Assembly (NCBI GenBank): GCA_910583925.1
Contig: CAJTZJ010000011.1
Coordinates: forward strand, 1 to 64,000
Direction: 5' to 3'
DNA: 64,000 nt
Source of the DNA: an uncultured Eubacterium sp.
GTDB lineage: Bacteria > Bacillota > Clostridia > Oscillospirales > Acutalibacteraceae
The translations under genes were made by a program, and so were the position numbers. Each line of letters opens with the position of its first letter. Position 1 is the first letter of the stretch. Shown here one piece after another: positions 45,316-54,433 of this stretch. Below the pieces are notes generated by a model. It worked only from the letters and a program-made list of their open reading frames with translations, was not told where the DNA came from and did no database searches.

Positions 45316-47667
45316 CTATATTGTTTCAAGCAACTCTTTGATTACAGCTGAAACCGCCTTTGGAAGTCTTGATTTTCCAAGGGCATTTCTTATTTCATCC
45401 CGTGTTTCCGCCTTATCAAAAGGCTTGTAAGCAATACTTTTCCTGAGTGTCCTTTCCTGCCAACGAGAAAGAAGGCGGATTAATTCATCCTTAATATTTT
45501 CCGTCTTCTTAAATTCAGCATTGGTAAGTTTAATTTCTATGTTGCTTTCTGCTGTAAAGTTATCAATTATGATTACAGCATTACCATTTTCATTCGTAAT
45601 TTCATAATCATCGCAAATCAACTGATTCACACATAAATCTCTGAACACAAGGCGAAGCTTCCTGCTGTTCGGAATCACGCTTGTATCGCCGACAGGGCTG
45701 TTTGCAGTAAATTCCAACTGCCTCTTTTCTTCATCAAAAGATACATAAAATGCCGTTTTTGCATTATGATTCTCAAAATCCGTTTTGCCGTTATCCTCAT
45801 AAAGAACAAAGCTGTTATTACCTGAATAAATCCAGATTTCAAGTTCTTCCGGATTACTGATATCATTTCCCTTGGATTTTGCAAACGGAATAACAGCGCC
45901 CTCTTTGGCGAGAACAGGCATACTGTTTAAATCTCTGTGAAGCGTAATCGTTTTATCTCCATTATAGCTTTGACCTGTAAAAATATCTGTCCATCTGCCT
46001 TTTGGAAGCCAAGCCTGAACCTCGCCGAAATTCGTCTTTTTATTCTGCTTTGAGGTAATCGGACAAACCATTAATTCAGAGCCGAACATATACTGATTTT
46101 TAAATTTATACGCATTTTCATAATCGGGATAAGAATAATACATTGGCTCGCAAAGCGCAATTCCATCCTTATGATTCCGATAATCCATGGTAAATATATA
46201 AGGGATCAGACTATGACGGAGATTAAGCCATTCCTTTGCATAGCTGTAAACCTCCGAGCGATATTTCCAAGGCTCTTTGCCAAGCAGTTCCGTTGCTGTT
46301 GAATGAAGGCGCATAATCGGAGAAAAAACGCCGAACTGAAGCCAACGGATATACAAATCATCATCCCTGTATCCCATATGATGCCCGCCGATGTCATGAC
46401 TCCACCAAGTATAAGCAGCATTTGCAGCATTCACAGTAAAATAAGGCTGAAAATCAAATACTTTCCAGTTAATTGCCGTATCTCCCGAAAAACCAAGCGG
46501 ATAACGATGAGAACCGATACCGCCGTATCTTGATAAAATAAGAGGAATATCCCCATTTTCGGCATTATCAAGGTAATGATAATGATTAAGTGCATTGAGC
46601 GGATCAAGTCCCTTTACATCACTCTTCTTGCCTTGCTGCCAATCTATCCACCAAAAATCAACACCGTCTTTTTCATAAGGCTTATGAAGAATGTCAAAAT
46701 AGGCATTCCAAAAATTATCGCTGCCGCATTGGAATTTAACTTTCTCCTTTGTTTTCGGATTCATTCCGACTGCCTTTGCCATATCCTCATACATATCCTC
46801 GTATGAATAAACACCGTCAGCAGGATGAAGATTTAAAGTAATATGCAGATTATCTTCTTTTAATTTCCGTAGAAATTCTTTATAGTTCGGAAACAATTCT
46901 GTATTCCACGAATATCCTGTCCAGCCGCCATAATTAACTCCGAATTTTTTATCAATATCCTTTACCCAGTGCCAATCCATATCAACAGTTGCAACTGTAA
47001 GCGGAATATTTTCAGATTTGAATCTTGCCATAAGGTCCAGATATTCCTTTTGTGTATATGCGTGGTATCTGCTCCACCAAACGCCGAGGGCGAATCGGGG
47101 AATCAAGGGTACAGGTGCGCTTATTTTATAAAATGCTTTAATCGTTTCTCTGTAATTCTTTTCATAAGCAAATATGTATAAATCCTTGTTATTGCCCTCT
47201 CTCGGCTGAAATCTACCGTTTTCGTCAATTAAAACAGAATTACTGTCATCAAAAACATAAACGCCGCTTTGAGTAATTAAACCTTCTGTAAGCTTCGTTT
47301 TGCCGAATGTCATATCAAGTGTACGGCAAGTACCTTTTAAATTGCCTTTGTTATCGCATTTTATTTTTCTGCCGCTTTCTTTGATTTCAATAAACTGCGG
47401 TTTTCCCTTATTTTTATTGATAAAGAATTTAACAGCATTCGTTTCAACAATAACTATTGAATCCGTTTCCGTCACAGAAAACTTAACATCATCAAATTTT
47501 CTGAACCAAACGGCATAGCTTGCCAAATCAACAAACTTTTTTTCTTTGGAATATTCAAAACGGATAAGACGATTGGTAAGCACAGTTACTCTGTAACAAT
47601 CGCCGATATACATTTGATTTTCATTTGCCTTTGCCTCTGTTTTTGCAATCAGTGAAGATTTCAACAT
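45316..47667 (-). CDS. GH31 family glycoside hydrolase (alpha-glucosidase/xylosidase)
   Basis: A cytosolic (no signal peptide) 783-residue glycosidase of family GH31. The nucleophile Asp is in FWWIDWQQG and the acid/base Asp in FSGDTAINW; SHDIGGH and IMRLHST are other family motifs. The N-terminal beta domain and C-terminal sheets complete the fold. Activity could be alpha-glucosidase, alpha-xylosidase or a related enzyme; sequence alone does not decide. Start with AAGGGG eight bases upstream. It suggests use of alpha-linked plant or starch oligosaccharides. Confidence 0.9.
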   Translation of the reverse strand: MLKSSLIAKTEAKANENQMYIGDCYRVTVLTNRLIRFEYSKEKKFVDLASYAVWFRKFDDVKFSVTETDSIVIVETNAVKFFINKNKGKPQFIEIKESGRKIKCDNKGNLKGTCRTLDMTFGKTKLTEGLITQSGVYVFDDSNSVLIDENGRFQPREGNNKDLYIFAYEKNYRETIKAFYKISAPVPLIPRFALGVWWSRYHAYTQKEYLDLMARFKSENIPLTVATVDMDWHWVKDIDKKFGVNYGGWTGYSWNTELFPNYKEFLRKLKEDNLHITLNLHPADGVYSYEDMYEDMAKAVGMNPKTKEKVKFQCGSDNFWNAYFDILHKPYEKDGVDFWWIDWQQGKKSDVKGLDPLNALNHYHYLDNAENGDIPLILSRYGGIGSHRYPLGFSGDTAINWKVFDFQPYFTVNAANAAYTWWSHDIGGHHMGYRDDDLYIRWLQFGVFSPIMRLHSTATELLGKEPWKYRSEVYSYAKEWLNLRHSLIPYIFTMDYRNHKDGIALCEPMYYSYPDYENAYKFKNQYMFGSELMVCPITSKQNKKTNFGEVQAWLPKGRWTDIFTGQSYNGDKTITLHRDLNSMPVLAKEGAVIPFAKSKGNDISNPEELEIWIYSGNNSFVLYEDNGKTDFENHNAKTAFYVSFDEEKRQLEFTANSPVGDTSVIPNSRKLRLVFRDLCVNQLICDDYEITNENGNAVIIIDNFTAESNIEIKLTNAEFKKTENIKDELIRLLSRWQERTLRKSIAYKPFDKAETRDEIRNALGKSRLPKAVSAVIKELLETI

Positions 47668-47691
47668 AAATATAACCCCTTATTTATTAAT

Positions 47692-48078
47692 TTAAGAATA
47701 GGAATACGGCATTAAATCTTTCAGTTTAACAACCGTGCCTTTATGATCAACAAGAACATTTATATCTGATGAATTTTTAAGCTGCATCATAAATTCTCTG
47801 CACGCACCGCAGGGCGGAAGCACATTCCCCTTTTTATCAACTGCAGCAACCATTTCAATCTCAAATTCGCCGTTTGTAATCATTGTTGAAAGTGCATTTC
47901 TTTCAGCACACATACCGAGTGAACAATCTGTATCAATACAAACACCTGTATAAATATTGCCCTTTTTCGTTATCACAGCGGCACCGACACCGCCGGACCA
48001 TATCTGATTGCTTATTTTCTTTGGGTTTACAACAGACCTTGCTGCATCATATAAAGTTTTCAAATTATCGTTCAGCAT
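47692..48078 (-). CDS. cdd: Cytidine deaminase
   Basis: A 128-residue zinc enzyme that deaminates cytidine to uridine in pyrimidine salvage. The zinc and catalytic residues are in CAERNA (Cys57, Glu59) and PPCGACREF (Cys90, Cys93). The N-terminal sequence is shorter and more divergent than typical Cdd, so a blasticidin-deaminase-like specificity is possible. GAGGTG precedes the ATG by five bases. Confidence 0.88.
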   Translation of the reverse strand: MLNDNLKTLYDAARSVVNPKKISNQIWSGGVGAAVITKKGNIYTGVCIDTDCSLGMCAERNALSTMITNGEFEIEMVAAVDKKGNVLPPCGACREFMMQLKNSSDINVLVDHKGTVVKLKDLMPYSYS

Positions 48079-48087
48079 ATTTTCACC

Positions 48088-48456
48088 TCATTGGAAATTT
48101 ATATCTTCTAAGGAATAAATATATTTAAACTCAATTTTATCCTTAGCATCTTCTTCCTGACCTTTCAATTCTTCTGCAAGAGAATTGTTTTTGTCAATTA
48201 TAAAGTAAATCGTCTTACAGCCATATTCAACTGCATTTGGAATAAAATAATCCTTAACCCAAACAGTATCTTCAGGATCATCTTCAAATCCGTCACGCGT
48301 ATCTGCAACATAGTCGCAATGATATTCTTTAATAATTTCTAATGCATATAATAATGGATTTCTATACTCATCAAGTCTGCAAAACTTCTTCCATTTAACA
48401 AATACAGCATTATATTCTTTGTTGTAACTAACCTCGCAGAATTCTGAATTATACAT
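48088..48456 (-). CDS. Unknown cytosolic protein of 122 aa
   Basis: I cannot place this 122-residue acidic protein firmly. Its predicted alternating strands and helices resemble a STAS/SpoIIAA-like fold, with YVADTRDGFEDDPEDTVWVKDYF in the middle (shown here in two parts: YVADTRDGF then EDDPEDTVW). It has no membrane segment and no catalytic motif I recognise. AAGGAG lies about seven bases before the ATG. It belongs to an AT-rich patch with other accessory genes. Confidence 0.65.
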   Translation of the reverse strand: MYNSEFCEVSYNKEYNAVFVKWKKFCRLDEYRNPLLYALEIIKEYHCDYVADTRDGFEDDPEDTVWVKDYFIPNAVEYGCKTIYFIIDKNNSLAEELKGQEEDAKDKIEFKYIYSLEDINFQ

Positions 48457-48474
48457 TATTACACTCCTTAAACT

Positions 48475-48933
48475 TCACTGAATACTCATAATATAAATCT
48501 GGCAAGGATTATTTTTATCCCATAAATTATCAATACATTCCAATTCTTTAAATCCAAGATTTATATAAAATGAATTCGTTAAATCATAACTTTTATACTT
48601 ACCTTTTTTAACAGTTTTAACCTGAATAAACTCATATCCGTTTTCTTTGGCAAAACTGTAACAGCTTTTAAAAAGTTTACTGCCTATTCCTTTATTCTGA
48701 TATTCGCTGACAACGCCCATAACAGCTATTTCCACAGCATAGGAGCTTGTTTCTTTCAATGAAATAAACGCAACATATTCATCATTTTCAACATCAGCCC
48801 AAAAATAAGAATGTTTACATTCTTCTGCATATTGCAATATTCCATCCTCTAATGAAAACCATTTCGGAAGTTTTCTCAATATGTTTAAACAGATTTCCTT
48901 TTTGAGTTGTTTGTCCGTTATATATTTAATCAT
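48475..48933 (-). CDS. GNAT-family N-acetyltransferase
   Basis: A 152-residue GNAT protein. The acetyl-CoA loop is in VVSEYQNKGIGSKLF, after a strand ending AVMGV; the FYINLGFKELE end is also typical. The substrate is unknown; resistance, toxin or metabolite acetylation are all possible. It sits among small unknown genes in an AT-rich stretch. Confidence 0.83.
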   Translation of the reverse strand: MIKYITDKQLKKEICLNILRKLPKWFSLEDGILQYAEECKHSYFWADVENDEYVAFISLKETSSYAVEIAVMGVVSEYQNKGIGSKLFKSCYSFAKENGYEFIQVKTVKKGKYKSYDLTNSFYINLGFKELECIDNLWDKNNPCQIYIMSIQ

Positions 48934-48941
48934 AAAATTGA

Positions 48942-49430
48942 TTATCCTTTTATACTTTCTATCCTTGCATTTATTAAAATTTTGATTATTTTAAATTCTT
49001 CTACGTTCGGATTGGTAAATCTGAATGTAGTTCTGCAAATATTATTAAATTCTTTGCCAAATACAATCTTTTTCGTACCTCCTGAGCACGAACCGCAGTT
49101 AACACAAAAATCAACATTCTCCCAGGCAATTTCTTCAAATTTATTGTCTAAAGGATAATTCTTAAACCAATCGGAACCACTATCATCACTCCAAATGGTC
49201 AGCGGAGCAAATTGCTGTTCATCTTCTGTACCATTCAGCAAAATGTAGCATACACTTTCATTATTGTATTTTACTGAATAATAAAACTGATTTGCCCAAT
49301 ACCCTGATAAGCGTTCAAATGTTAATGAATCAGAATTCAGATAAGATAAAAAATCTAATGTACTTTCTTTTAAGCCTGATGAAAAAGTATTGCTGACAAT
49401 TTTTGTTATGCTTTCAAATTCATTATTCAA
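48942..49430 (-). CDS. Unknown protein with a CxxCxxC cluster
   Basis: A 162-residue protein I do not recognise. The N-terminal part is ordinary alpha/beta; the notable part is CVNCGSC at about residues 107-113, followed by GGTKK and later a single Cys (NICRTTF), forming a possible metal-binding knot. The family seems to be small and poorly studied. It overlaps the nucleotidyltransferase-like gene by four bases, so the two are co-translated. Confidence 0.62.
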   Translation of the reverse strand: MNNEFESITKIVSNTFSSGLKESTLDFLSYLNSDSLTFERLSGYWANQFYYSVKYNNESVCYILLNGTEDEQQFAPLTIWSDDSGSDWFKNYPLDNKFEEIAWENVDFCVNCGSCSGGTKKIVFGKEFNNICRTTFRFTNPNVEEFKIIKILINARIESIKG

Positions 49431-49981
49431 AGCGTTACTCCCGTTTTTTTATGTATTCTAATAAAATCTTCTATATTCGTAATACCTTTATTTATAACAG
49501 CATCATAAACATCCATGCTTGTATATTTATCAAATGAATATAAATTTTGCTTGATTAAGTCCTGTTTAATTTTAATAATTGCTGTTCTTAGCTGCTCTTT
49601 CTCACTAATTTTTACTGATATATCATCACAATACTTTTCTGCTTTTTCAATTGTTGATTTATCTAAAAACCATATATCTACATTCCAAAGTTCATTATCC
49701 AAATAAAATTCAAAGCCATGAAACCAGACTTTATTTCCCTGTTCGTTGATTTCTTCTTTAGCCTCATACCAAGTCGGATTAAAAGTATTTAATATATAAT
49801 TTGTAAGCAGATAAAGTTTGTCTAATGACATAGAATCATTTTCAACATCAATGTCCAAATCATTCCAAGCCATTAAATTCATCTTGGCACTGCCTATAAG
49901 ATGAGGCAGACCATATTTATTCAATTCGTTCAGTAATCCTAAATCATATAAAATACGATTTGCCTGTTCTAATCTATTCAT
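49427..49981 (-). CDS. Nucleotidyltransferase-fold protein
   Basis: A 184-residue protein with a minimal nucleotidyltransferase pattern: HLIGSAKMNLM, then DLDIDV (paired Asp about 42-44) and later WNVDIWFLD (third Asp). This fits the Gly-Ser plus three-carboxylate core of the superfamily, so it may transfer nucleotides to a small molecule or RNA. The exact family is uncertain. It is first in the AT-rich patch and has a promoter upstream. Confidence 0.7.
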   Translation of the reverse strand: MNRLEQANRILYDLGLLNELNKYGLPHLIGSAKMNLMAWNDLDIDVENDSMSLDKLYLLTNYILNTFNPTWYEAKEEINEQGNKVWFHGFEFYLDNELWNVDIWFLDKSTIEKAEKYCDDISVKISEKEQLRTAIIKIKQDLIKQNLYSFDKYTSMDVYDAVINKGITNIEDFIRIHKKTGVTL

Positions 49982-50028
49982 TACAATTCCATTTCATCAA
50001 TATCAGCAATTTTACATATATCATTTTT

Positions 50029-50058
50029 ATGATAACATAAGCATATATAAAAGTCCAA
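50029..50058 (-). promoter_or_regulatory. Promoter of the AT-rich accessory patch
   Basis: On the minus strand TTGGAC and TATCAT are separated by 18 bases. It starts immediately after the tyrS terminator and lies about 48 bases before the nucleotidyltransferase-like ATG. Confidence 0.45.
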
Positions 50059-50059
50059 C

Positions 50060-50099
50060 AAAAAATCCCTGCTGATATCTGAGATACCAACAGGGATTT
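50060..50099 (-). terminator. Terminator after tyrS
   Basis: On the minus strand an outer 9-bp stem (AAATCCCTG with CAGGGATTT) plus an imperfect inner TATC-GATA stem is followed by six T residues. It begins eight bases after the tyrS stop. Confidence 0.82.
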
Positions 50100-50106
50100 G
50101 AAAGTT

Positions 50107-51327
50107 TTACAAGCTGAATTTATGGAATACCTTTTTACCTTTTTTTATAATAATTTCATTATCAAAATCTGTTTTTGTTAAGGAAGCATAAGGATCTGTT
50201 ACCTTTTCATCATTAAGAGAAACACCGCCCTGTGTTATAAGGCGTCGGCCCTCGCCCTTTGATTTGATAATGCCTGCCTTAACCATCATATCCAGAACAG
50301 CAACCGAACCGTCGGTAAAATCGTCATCCGTTAAAACAGTAGTCGGCATATTTGAGGTATCTGCGCCGCCTGCAAAAAGAGCCTTTGCTGCTGCATCCGC
50401 CTTATCTGCCTCCTCTTCACTATGAACAAGCTTTGTTAATTCATATGCAAGAACCTCTTTAGCCTTATTCAGCTCTGCACCCTCAAGCTTTTCATACTTA
50501 GCAATTGTTTCAAGCGGCAAAAAGGTTAAAAGCTTCATACATTTGATAACATCACTGTCATCCACATTGCGCCAGTACTGATAAAATTCATACGGAGAGG
50601 TTTTTTCAGGATCAAGCCAAACTGCGCCTTTTTCTGTTTTACCCATTTTTTTGCCGTCTGAATTCAGAAGCAAGGTAATGGTCATCGCATTGGCATCCCC
50701 GCCGAGCTTTCTTCTTACTAGCTCCATACCGCCAATCATATTTGACCACTGATCGTCCCCGCCGAACTGAAGATTACAGCCGTATTTCTGATATAAAGAA
50801 TAGAAATCATAGCTCTGCATAATCATATAGTTAAATTCAAGGAAAGAAAGACCCCTTTCCATTCTCTGCTTATAGCATTCTGCAGCAAGCATACGATTAA
50901 CAGAGAAGCAGGCACCTACCTCTCGAAGCACATCTACATAGTTTAAATCCAGAAGCCAATCTGCATTATTAACCATAAGTGCCTTATTATCAGAGAAATC
51001 AATAAATTTAGACATCTGCTTTTTAAAGCAATCGCAGTTATGCTGAATCGTTTCCTTCGTCATCATCTGGCGCATATCGGTTTTACCGCTTGGATCACCA
51101 ATCATAGCAGTACCGCCGCCGATCAGTGCAATCGGCTTATTTCCTGCGTCCTGAAGCCTTTTCATAAGTGTAAGAGCCATAAAATGACCTACATGAAGAG
51201 AATCGGCAGTAGGATCAAAACCAATATAAAAAACTGCTTTTCCGTTGTTTACAAGTTCTCTTATCTGTTCTTCGTCAGTTACCTGAGCAATAAGACCTCT
51301 TTCTTTTAATTCTTCATAAACTCCCAT
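50107..51327 (-). CDS. tyrS: Tyrosyl-tRNA synthetase
   Basis: Charges tRNA-Tyr with tyrosine. The 406-residue class I enzyme has the HIGH-type motif HVGH at 45-48, the KMSKS-like KMGKT, and a C-terminal S4 RNA-binding domain (KGEGRRLITQGGVSLN). GGAGG lies nine bases before the ATG. The 93-base gap upstream is too short for a typical T-box leader and shows none. Confidence 0.96.
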   Translation of the reverse strand: MGVYEELKERGLIAQVTDEEQIRELVNNGKAVFYIGFDPTADSLHVGHFMALTLMKRLQDAGNKPIALIGGGTAMIGDPSGKTDMRQMMTKETIQHNCDCFKKQMSKFIDFSDNKALMVNNADWLLDLNYVDVLREVGACFSVNRMLAAECYKQRMERGLSFLEFNYMIMQSYDFYSLYQKYGCNLQFGGDDQWSNMIGGMELVRRKLGGDANAMTITLLLNSDGKKMGKTEKGAVWLDPEKTSPYEFYQYWRNVDDSDVIKCMKLLTFLPLETIAKYEKLEGAELNKAKEVLAYELTKLVHSEEEADKADAAAKALFAGGADTSNMPTTVLTDDDFTDGSVAVLDMMVKAGIIKSKGEGRRLITQGGVSLNDEKVTDPYASLTKTDFDNEIIIKKGKKVFHKFSL

Positions 51328-51420
51328 ATAATATTTCCTCCAAAATCTAATCTAAACATAAAAAATACATTTAGAAGCAAGTTCCGTTTTTTATCATTTG
51401 TTCTTTATTGAATCCCATAA

Positions 51421-53091
51421 TTACTCCGAATCAGACAAAAGCATTTCTTCCGCACTTTTAAGCAGAGCATCTGTTATATTTAAACCGCCCATAATTCTGG
51501 CAAGCTCTTTTTTTCTGCCCTCAAAATCAAGAGAAGATATCTTTGTATATGTTCTGTCATTATCAAAATCCTTTTGAATAAGGAAATGCGCATCGGCAGC
51601 AGAAGCAATCTGTGCTGAATGTGTTACGGTTATAACCTGTGTTCCTTCAGAAACAGCCTTAAGCTTCAAGCCGATTTTTCTGCTTGCTCTGCCGGAAACA
51701 CCTGTATCTATTTCGTCGAATATCAATGTACCGATTGTATCATTATGCACGATAACATTCTTAATTGCAAGCATAATTCTTGAAAGCTCACCGCCTGATG
51801 CAATTTTTGCAAGAGGCTTAGCAGGCTCTCCCGGGTTGGTTGATATTAAAAATTCAATTTTATCAAAGCCGTTTGAAGAAAGATTTCCCTTTTCAAAATG
51901 AACAACAAACTTAATTTTGGGCATATCAAGAAACGCAAGCTGATTCCTGACATTTTCCTCAAACGCTTCAGCCGTTTTCTTTCTGAATTCCGAAAGCTTC
52001 TCCGCCTTTTTCATAACCTCATCAAGAAGCGCATCATACTGAACAGTAAGCTTTTCAAGCTCTTCATCATTAAACAAAACAGCATTTCGCTTTTCCTTTG
52101 CATTTTCAAGAAAAGAAAGCATTTCTTCCTCAGTATTGCCATATTTCAGACTAAGCTTATAAAGCAAATCAAGCCTTTCCTCAATCTGCTCTCTTTCATT
52201 CTCATCAAAATCAAATGAGGCAATCTCCGAATGAATCAAATCCTTAACTTCTTCAATTTCTTCACTTATATCATTAAGCACGGATAGTATTTTTTCGGCT
52301 CCGTCAGAAAGCGAAGAAACAGAAGAAAACGATTTAGCTGCCGAAGATACAAGCGTTGAAGCACCGTCAAATTCATCATTTCCGCCCAATGCAACCCCTG
52401 CATTATTCAGCGCAAGAAGCATAGCCTCACTGCTTTCAATCCGCCTTTTTTTCTTCAAAAGCTCCGTTTTTTCGTTTGGCTGAATATCGGCATCCTCAAG
52501 CTCTTTAATCTGATATTCAAGAAGTTCAAGAACTCTGTCCTTATCTTCTTCATCATCCGTTAATGCTTTAAGTTTCCGTCTTACAGAAATCAGCTTATGA
52601 AAGCTTTCCTTATAATTTTTTATAAAATCATCATTCTCTGACATCATATCAACAAACTGATAATGCAAATCCGGATTTAAAAGCGACTGACTGTCATGCT
52701 GACCATGAATATTAACAAGCAGCTGACCTACTTCTTTTAAAATCGAAACCGTTGCAGAAGAGCCGTTAATTTTACAAACGGATTTTCCTGCCTCGGTAAT
52801 TTTTCTGGTTAAAAGTAATGAGCCATCCTCCTCAGCAGAATAGCCAAGCTTATCAAGCTTATTTTTCACATTGTCTGAAACATCTTCAAATAAAGCAGAT
52901 ACAAATGCAAAATCAGCCCCATGCCGCACCAATTCACGAGAGGTTCTTTCACCCAAAATAGCATTAATTGAATCAACAACTATAGATTTACCTGCACCTG
53001 TTTCGCCTGTTAAAACATTAAGCCCATTATTAAATTCTATCTGCGCCTTTTCAATTACGGCAATATTTTCAATATTAAGCGTTTTTAACAT
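51421..53091 (-). CDS. recN: DNA repair ATPase RecN
   Basis: An SMC-like ATPase that tethers broken DNA. The 556-residue protein has the Walker A loop GETGAGKS (29-36), a long coiled-coil centre and the C-terminal Walker B/D-loop region FDEIDTGVSGRASRKIG. It overlaps the argR end by 17 bases. It is the last gene of the asp23-led operon in the usual Bacillota order. Confidence 0.95.
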   Translation of the reverse strand: MLKTLNIENIAVIEKAQIEFNNGLNVLTGETGAGKSIVVDSINAILGERTSRELVRHGADFAFVSALFEDVSDNVKNKLDKLGYSAEEDGSLLLTRKITEAGKSVCKINGSSATVSILKEVGQLLVNIHGQHDSQSLLNPDLHYQFVDMMSENDDFIKNYKESFHKLISVRRKLKALTDDEEDKDRVLELLEYQIKELEDADIQPNEKTELLKKKRRIESSEAMLLALNNAGVALGGNDEFDGASTLVSSAAKSFSSVSSLSDGAEKILSVLNDISEEIEEVKDLIHSEIASFDFDENEREQIEERLDLLYKLSLKYGNTEEEMLSFLENAKEKRNAVLFNDEELEKLTVQYDALLDEVMKKAEKLSEFRKKTAEAFEENVRNQLAFLDMPKIKFVVHFEKGNLSSNGFDKIEFLISTNPGEPAKPLAKIASGGELSRIMLAIKNVIVHNDTIGTLIFDEIDTGVSGRASRKIGLKLKAVSEGTQVITVTHSAQIASAADAHFLIQKDFDNDRTYTKISSLDFEGRKKELARIMGGLNITDALLKSAEEMLLSDSE

Positions 53092-53539
53092 TTAATAATT
53101 TCTCCAAATTATCTGTAAATATTGTTGCTGCGTTTTCTGTTTTGCAAAGAACAAAAATTGTATCATCCCCTGCTATTGTTCCGACAACTTCATTCCACTG
53201 CATTGAATCAACAGCAGCGCAGGCAGCGCCTGCCATTCCTGCAAAGCATTTAATACAAACCATATTCATCGCTTTTTCAACCCTGATAACAGAATCAACA
53301 AAAATACCCGATGCTCTGGCAGAAACAGAATCGGAATTGCTTTTCTTACCGGTTGAATAAACATATCTTCCGCTGTCGGAAAGTTCCTTAACGAGCCTCA
53401 ATTCTTTTATATCTCTTGAAATGGTTGCCTGCGTAACCTCAAAACCATTTTCAAGCAAAAGCGTCTGAAGATCCTCCTGCGTTTCAACATCAAGGTTTCT
53501 TATGATTTCAAGTATTTTCGCCTGTCTTCTTTTTTTCAT
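53075..53539 (-). CDS. argR: Arginine repressor ArgR/AhrC
   Basis: Controls arginine synthesis and breakdown genes. The 154-residue protein has an N-terminal winged helix (ATISRDIKELRLVK) and a C-terminal trimerisation and arginine-binding domain with the GTIAGDDTIFV signature. Its position before recN is conserved across Bacillota. Confidence 0.95.
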   Translation of the reverse strand: MKKRRQAKILEIIRNLDVETQEDLQTLLLENGFEVTQATISRDIKELRLVKELSDSGRYVYSTGKKSNSDSVSARASGIFVDSVIRVEKAMNMVCIKCFAGMAGAACAAVDSMQWNEVVGTIAGDDTIFVLCKTENAATIFTDNLEKLLNVKNA

Positions 53540-53575
53540 TTTACAATAAGCCTTTCCTCGTGATTAAAATAACTT

Positions 53576-54433
53576 TTAAGCTCTTCTTTCAATAATTTTC
53601 TTTTTTAAAATCTCATAAAAATTATCCGGTTTAACCTTAACAAGCCTTGCCTTATATTCCGAAACCGAAACAGCAACCTTTGTATCGGTAGGTATAGCAA
53701 CAGGCTCATCACCGTCACAGGTTAATATGGCATTATTCATAACATCACTTGAAATTTCAACCAAAAGCGTACTGTCGCTGTCTACCACAATACTTCTGTC
53801 CATTAAAGAATGCGGACAAATGGATGTAACTTCAAAGCAATTTAAATTCGGGCTTAAAACCGGACCTCCGGCAGCAAGACTGTACGCTGTTGAACCTGTA
53901 GGTGTAGAAATAATTACACCGTCTGCACGGGTTGTAAGAAGCTCTCTTTTGCTGCTTGAAACCTGAATATCAATAAGTCTTGCAAAATCGCCCCGTGAAA
54001 AAATTGCATCATTCAGACAATGAATTGTTTTGGCAATCCTGCCGTTTTCAAGAATATCAGCCTTAATCATCATTCTTTCATCCAACTGATATTCGCCGCT
54101 TACTACTGATTTTAAAAGGCTTAACTCATTTCTTTCAATACCGCTTAAGAAACCAAGTCTGCCGCCATTAATTCCAAGTGCAGGTTTACCAAGAATAGCA
54201 GCATTTTTGGCAATTTTCATTGTTGTACCATCTCCGCCGATAACAACTGCAATATCGCACAAATTCATAAGAGAACTGCTGTCGGAAAAATCGGAGCAAA
54301 CATCAGAAATGATATCCTTATATTTTTCTTCAAAATAAACAATACAATCTGTTTCCTTTAAAACAGATAACATATCCCTTGCAATTTTTTCTGTATCGTT
54401 GTTATTCAGGTTTGCAAAAACTGAAAAAATCAT
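53576..54433 (-). CDS. nadK: NAD kinase
   Basis: Phosphorylates NAD to NADP. The 285-residue protein has GGDG at 66-69 and the substrate segment TPTGSTAYSLAAGGP. The ATG overlaps the tlyA stop and has GAGGAG five bases upstream. The tlyA-nadK-argR-recN order is, to my knowledge, typical of Clostridia. Confidence 0.95.
   Translation of the reverse strand: MIFSVFANLNNNDTEKIARDMLSVLKETDCIVYFEEKYKDIISDVCSDFSDSSSLMNLCDIAVVIGGDGTTMKIAKNAAILGKPALGINGGRLGFLSGIERNELSLLKSVVSGEYQLDERMMIKADILENGRIAKTIHCLNDAIFSRGDFARLIDIQVSSSKRELLTTRADGVIISTPTGSTAYSLAAGGPVLSPNLNCFEVTSICPHSLMDRSIVVDSDSTLLVEISSDVMNNAILTCDGDEPVAIPTDTKVAVSVSEYKARLVKVKPDNFYEILKKKIIERRA

Noticed and set aside
51328..51420. A T-box riboswitch before tyrS
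   Set aside because: The gap of 93 bases is too short and I found no specifier stem, T-box sequence or terminator/antiterminator pair.
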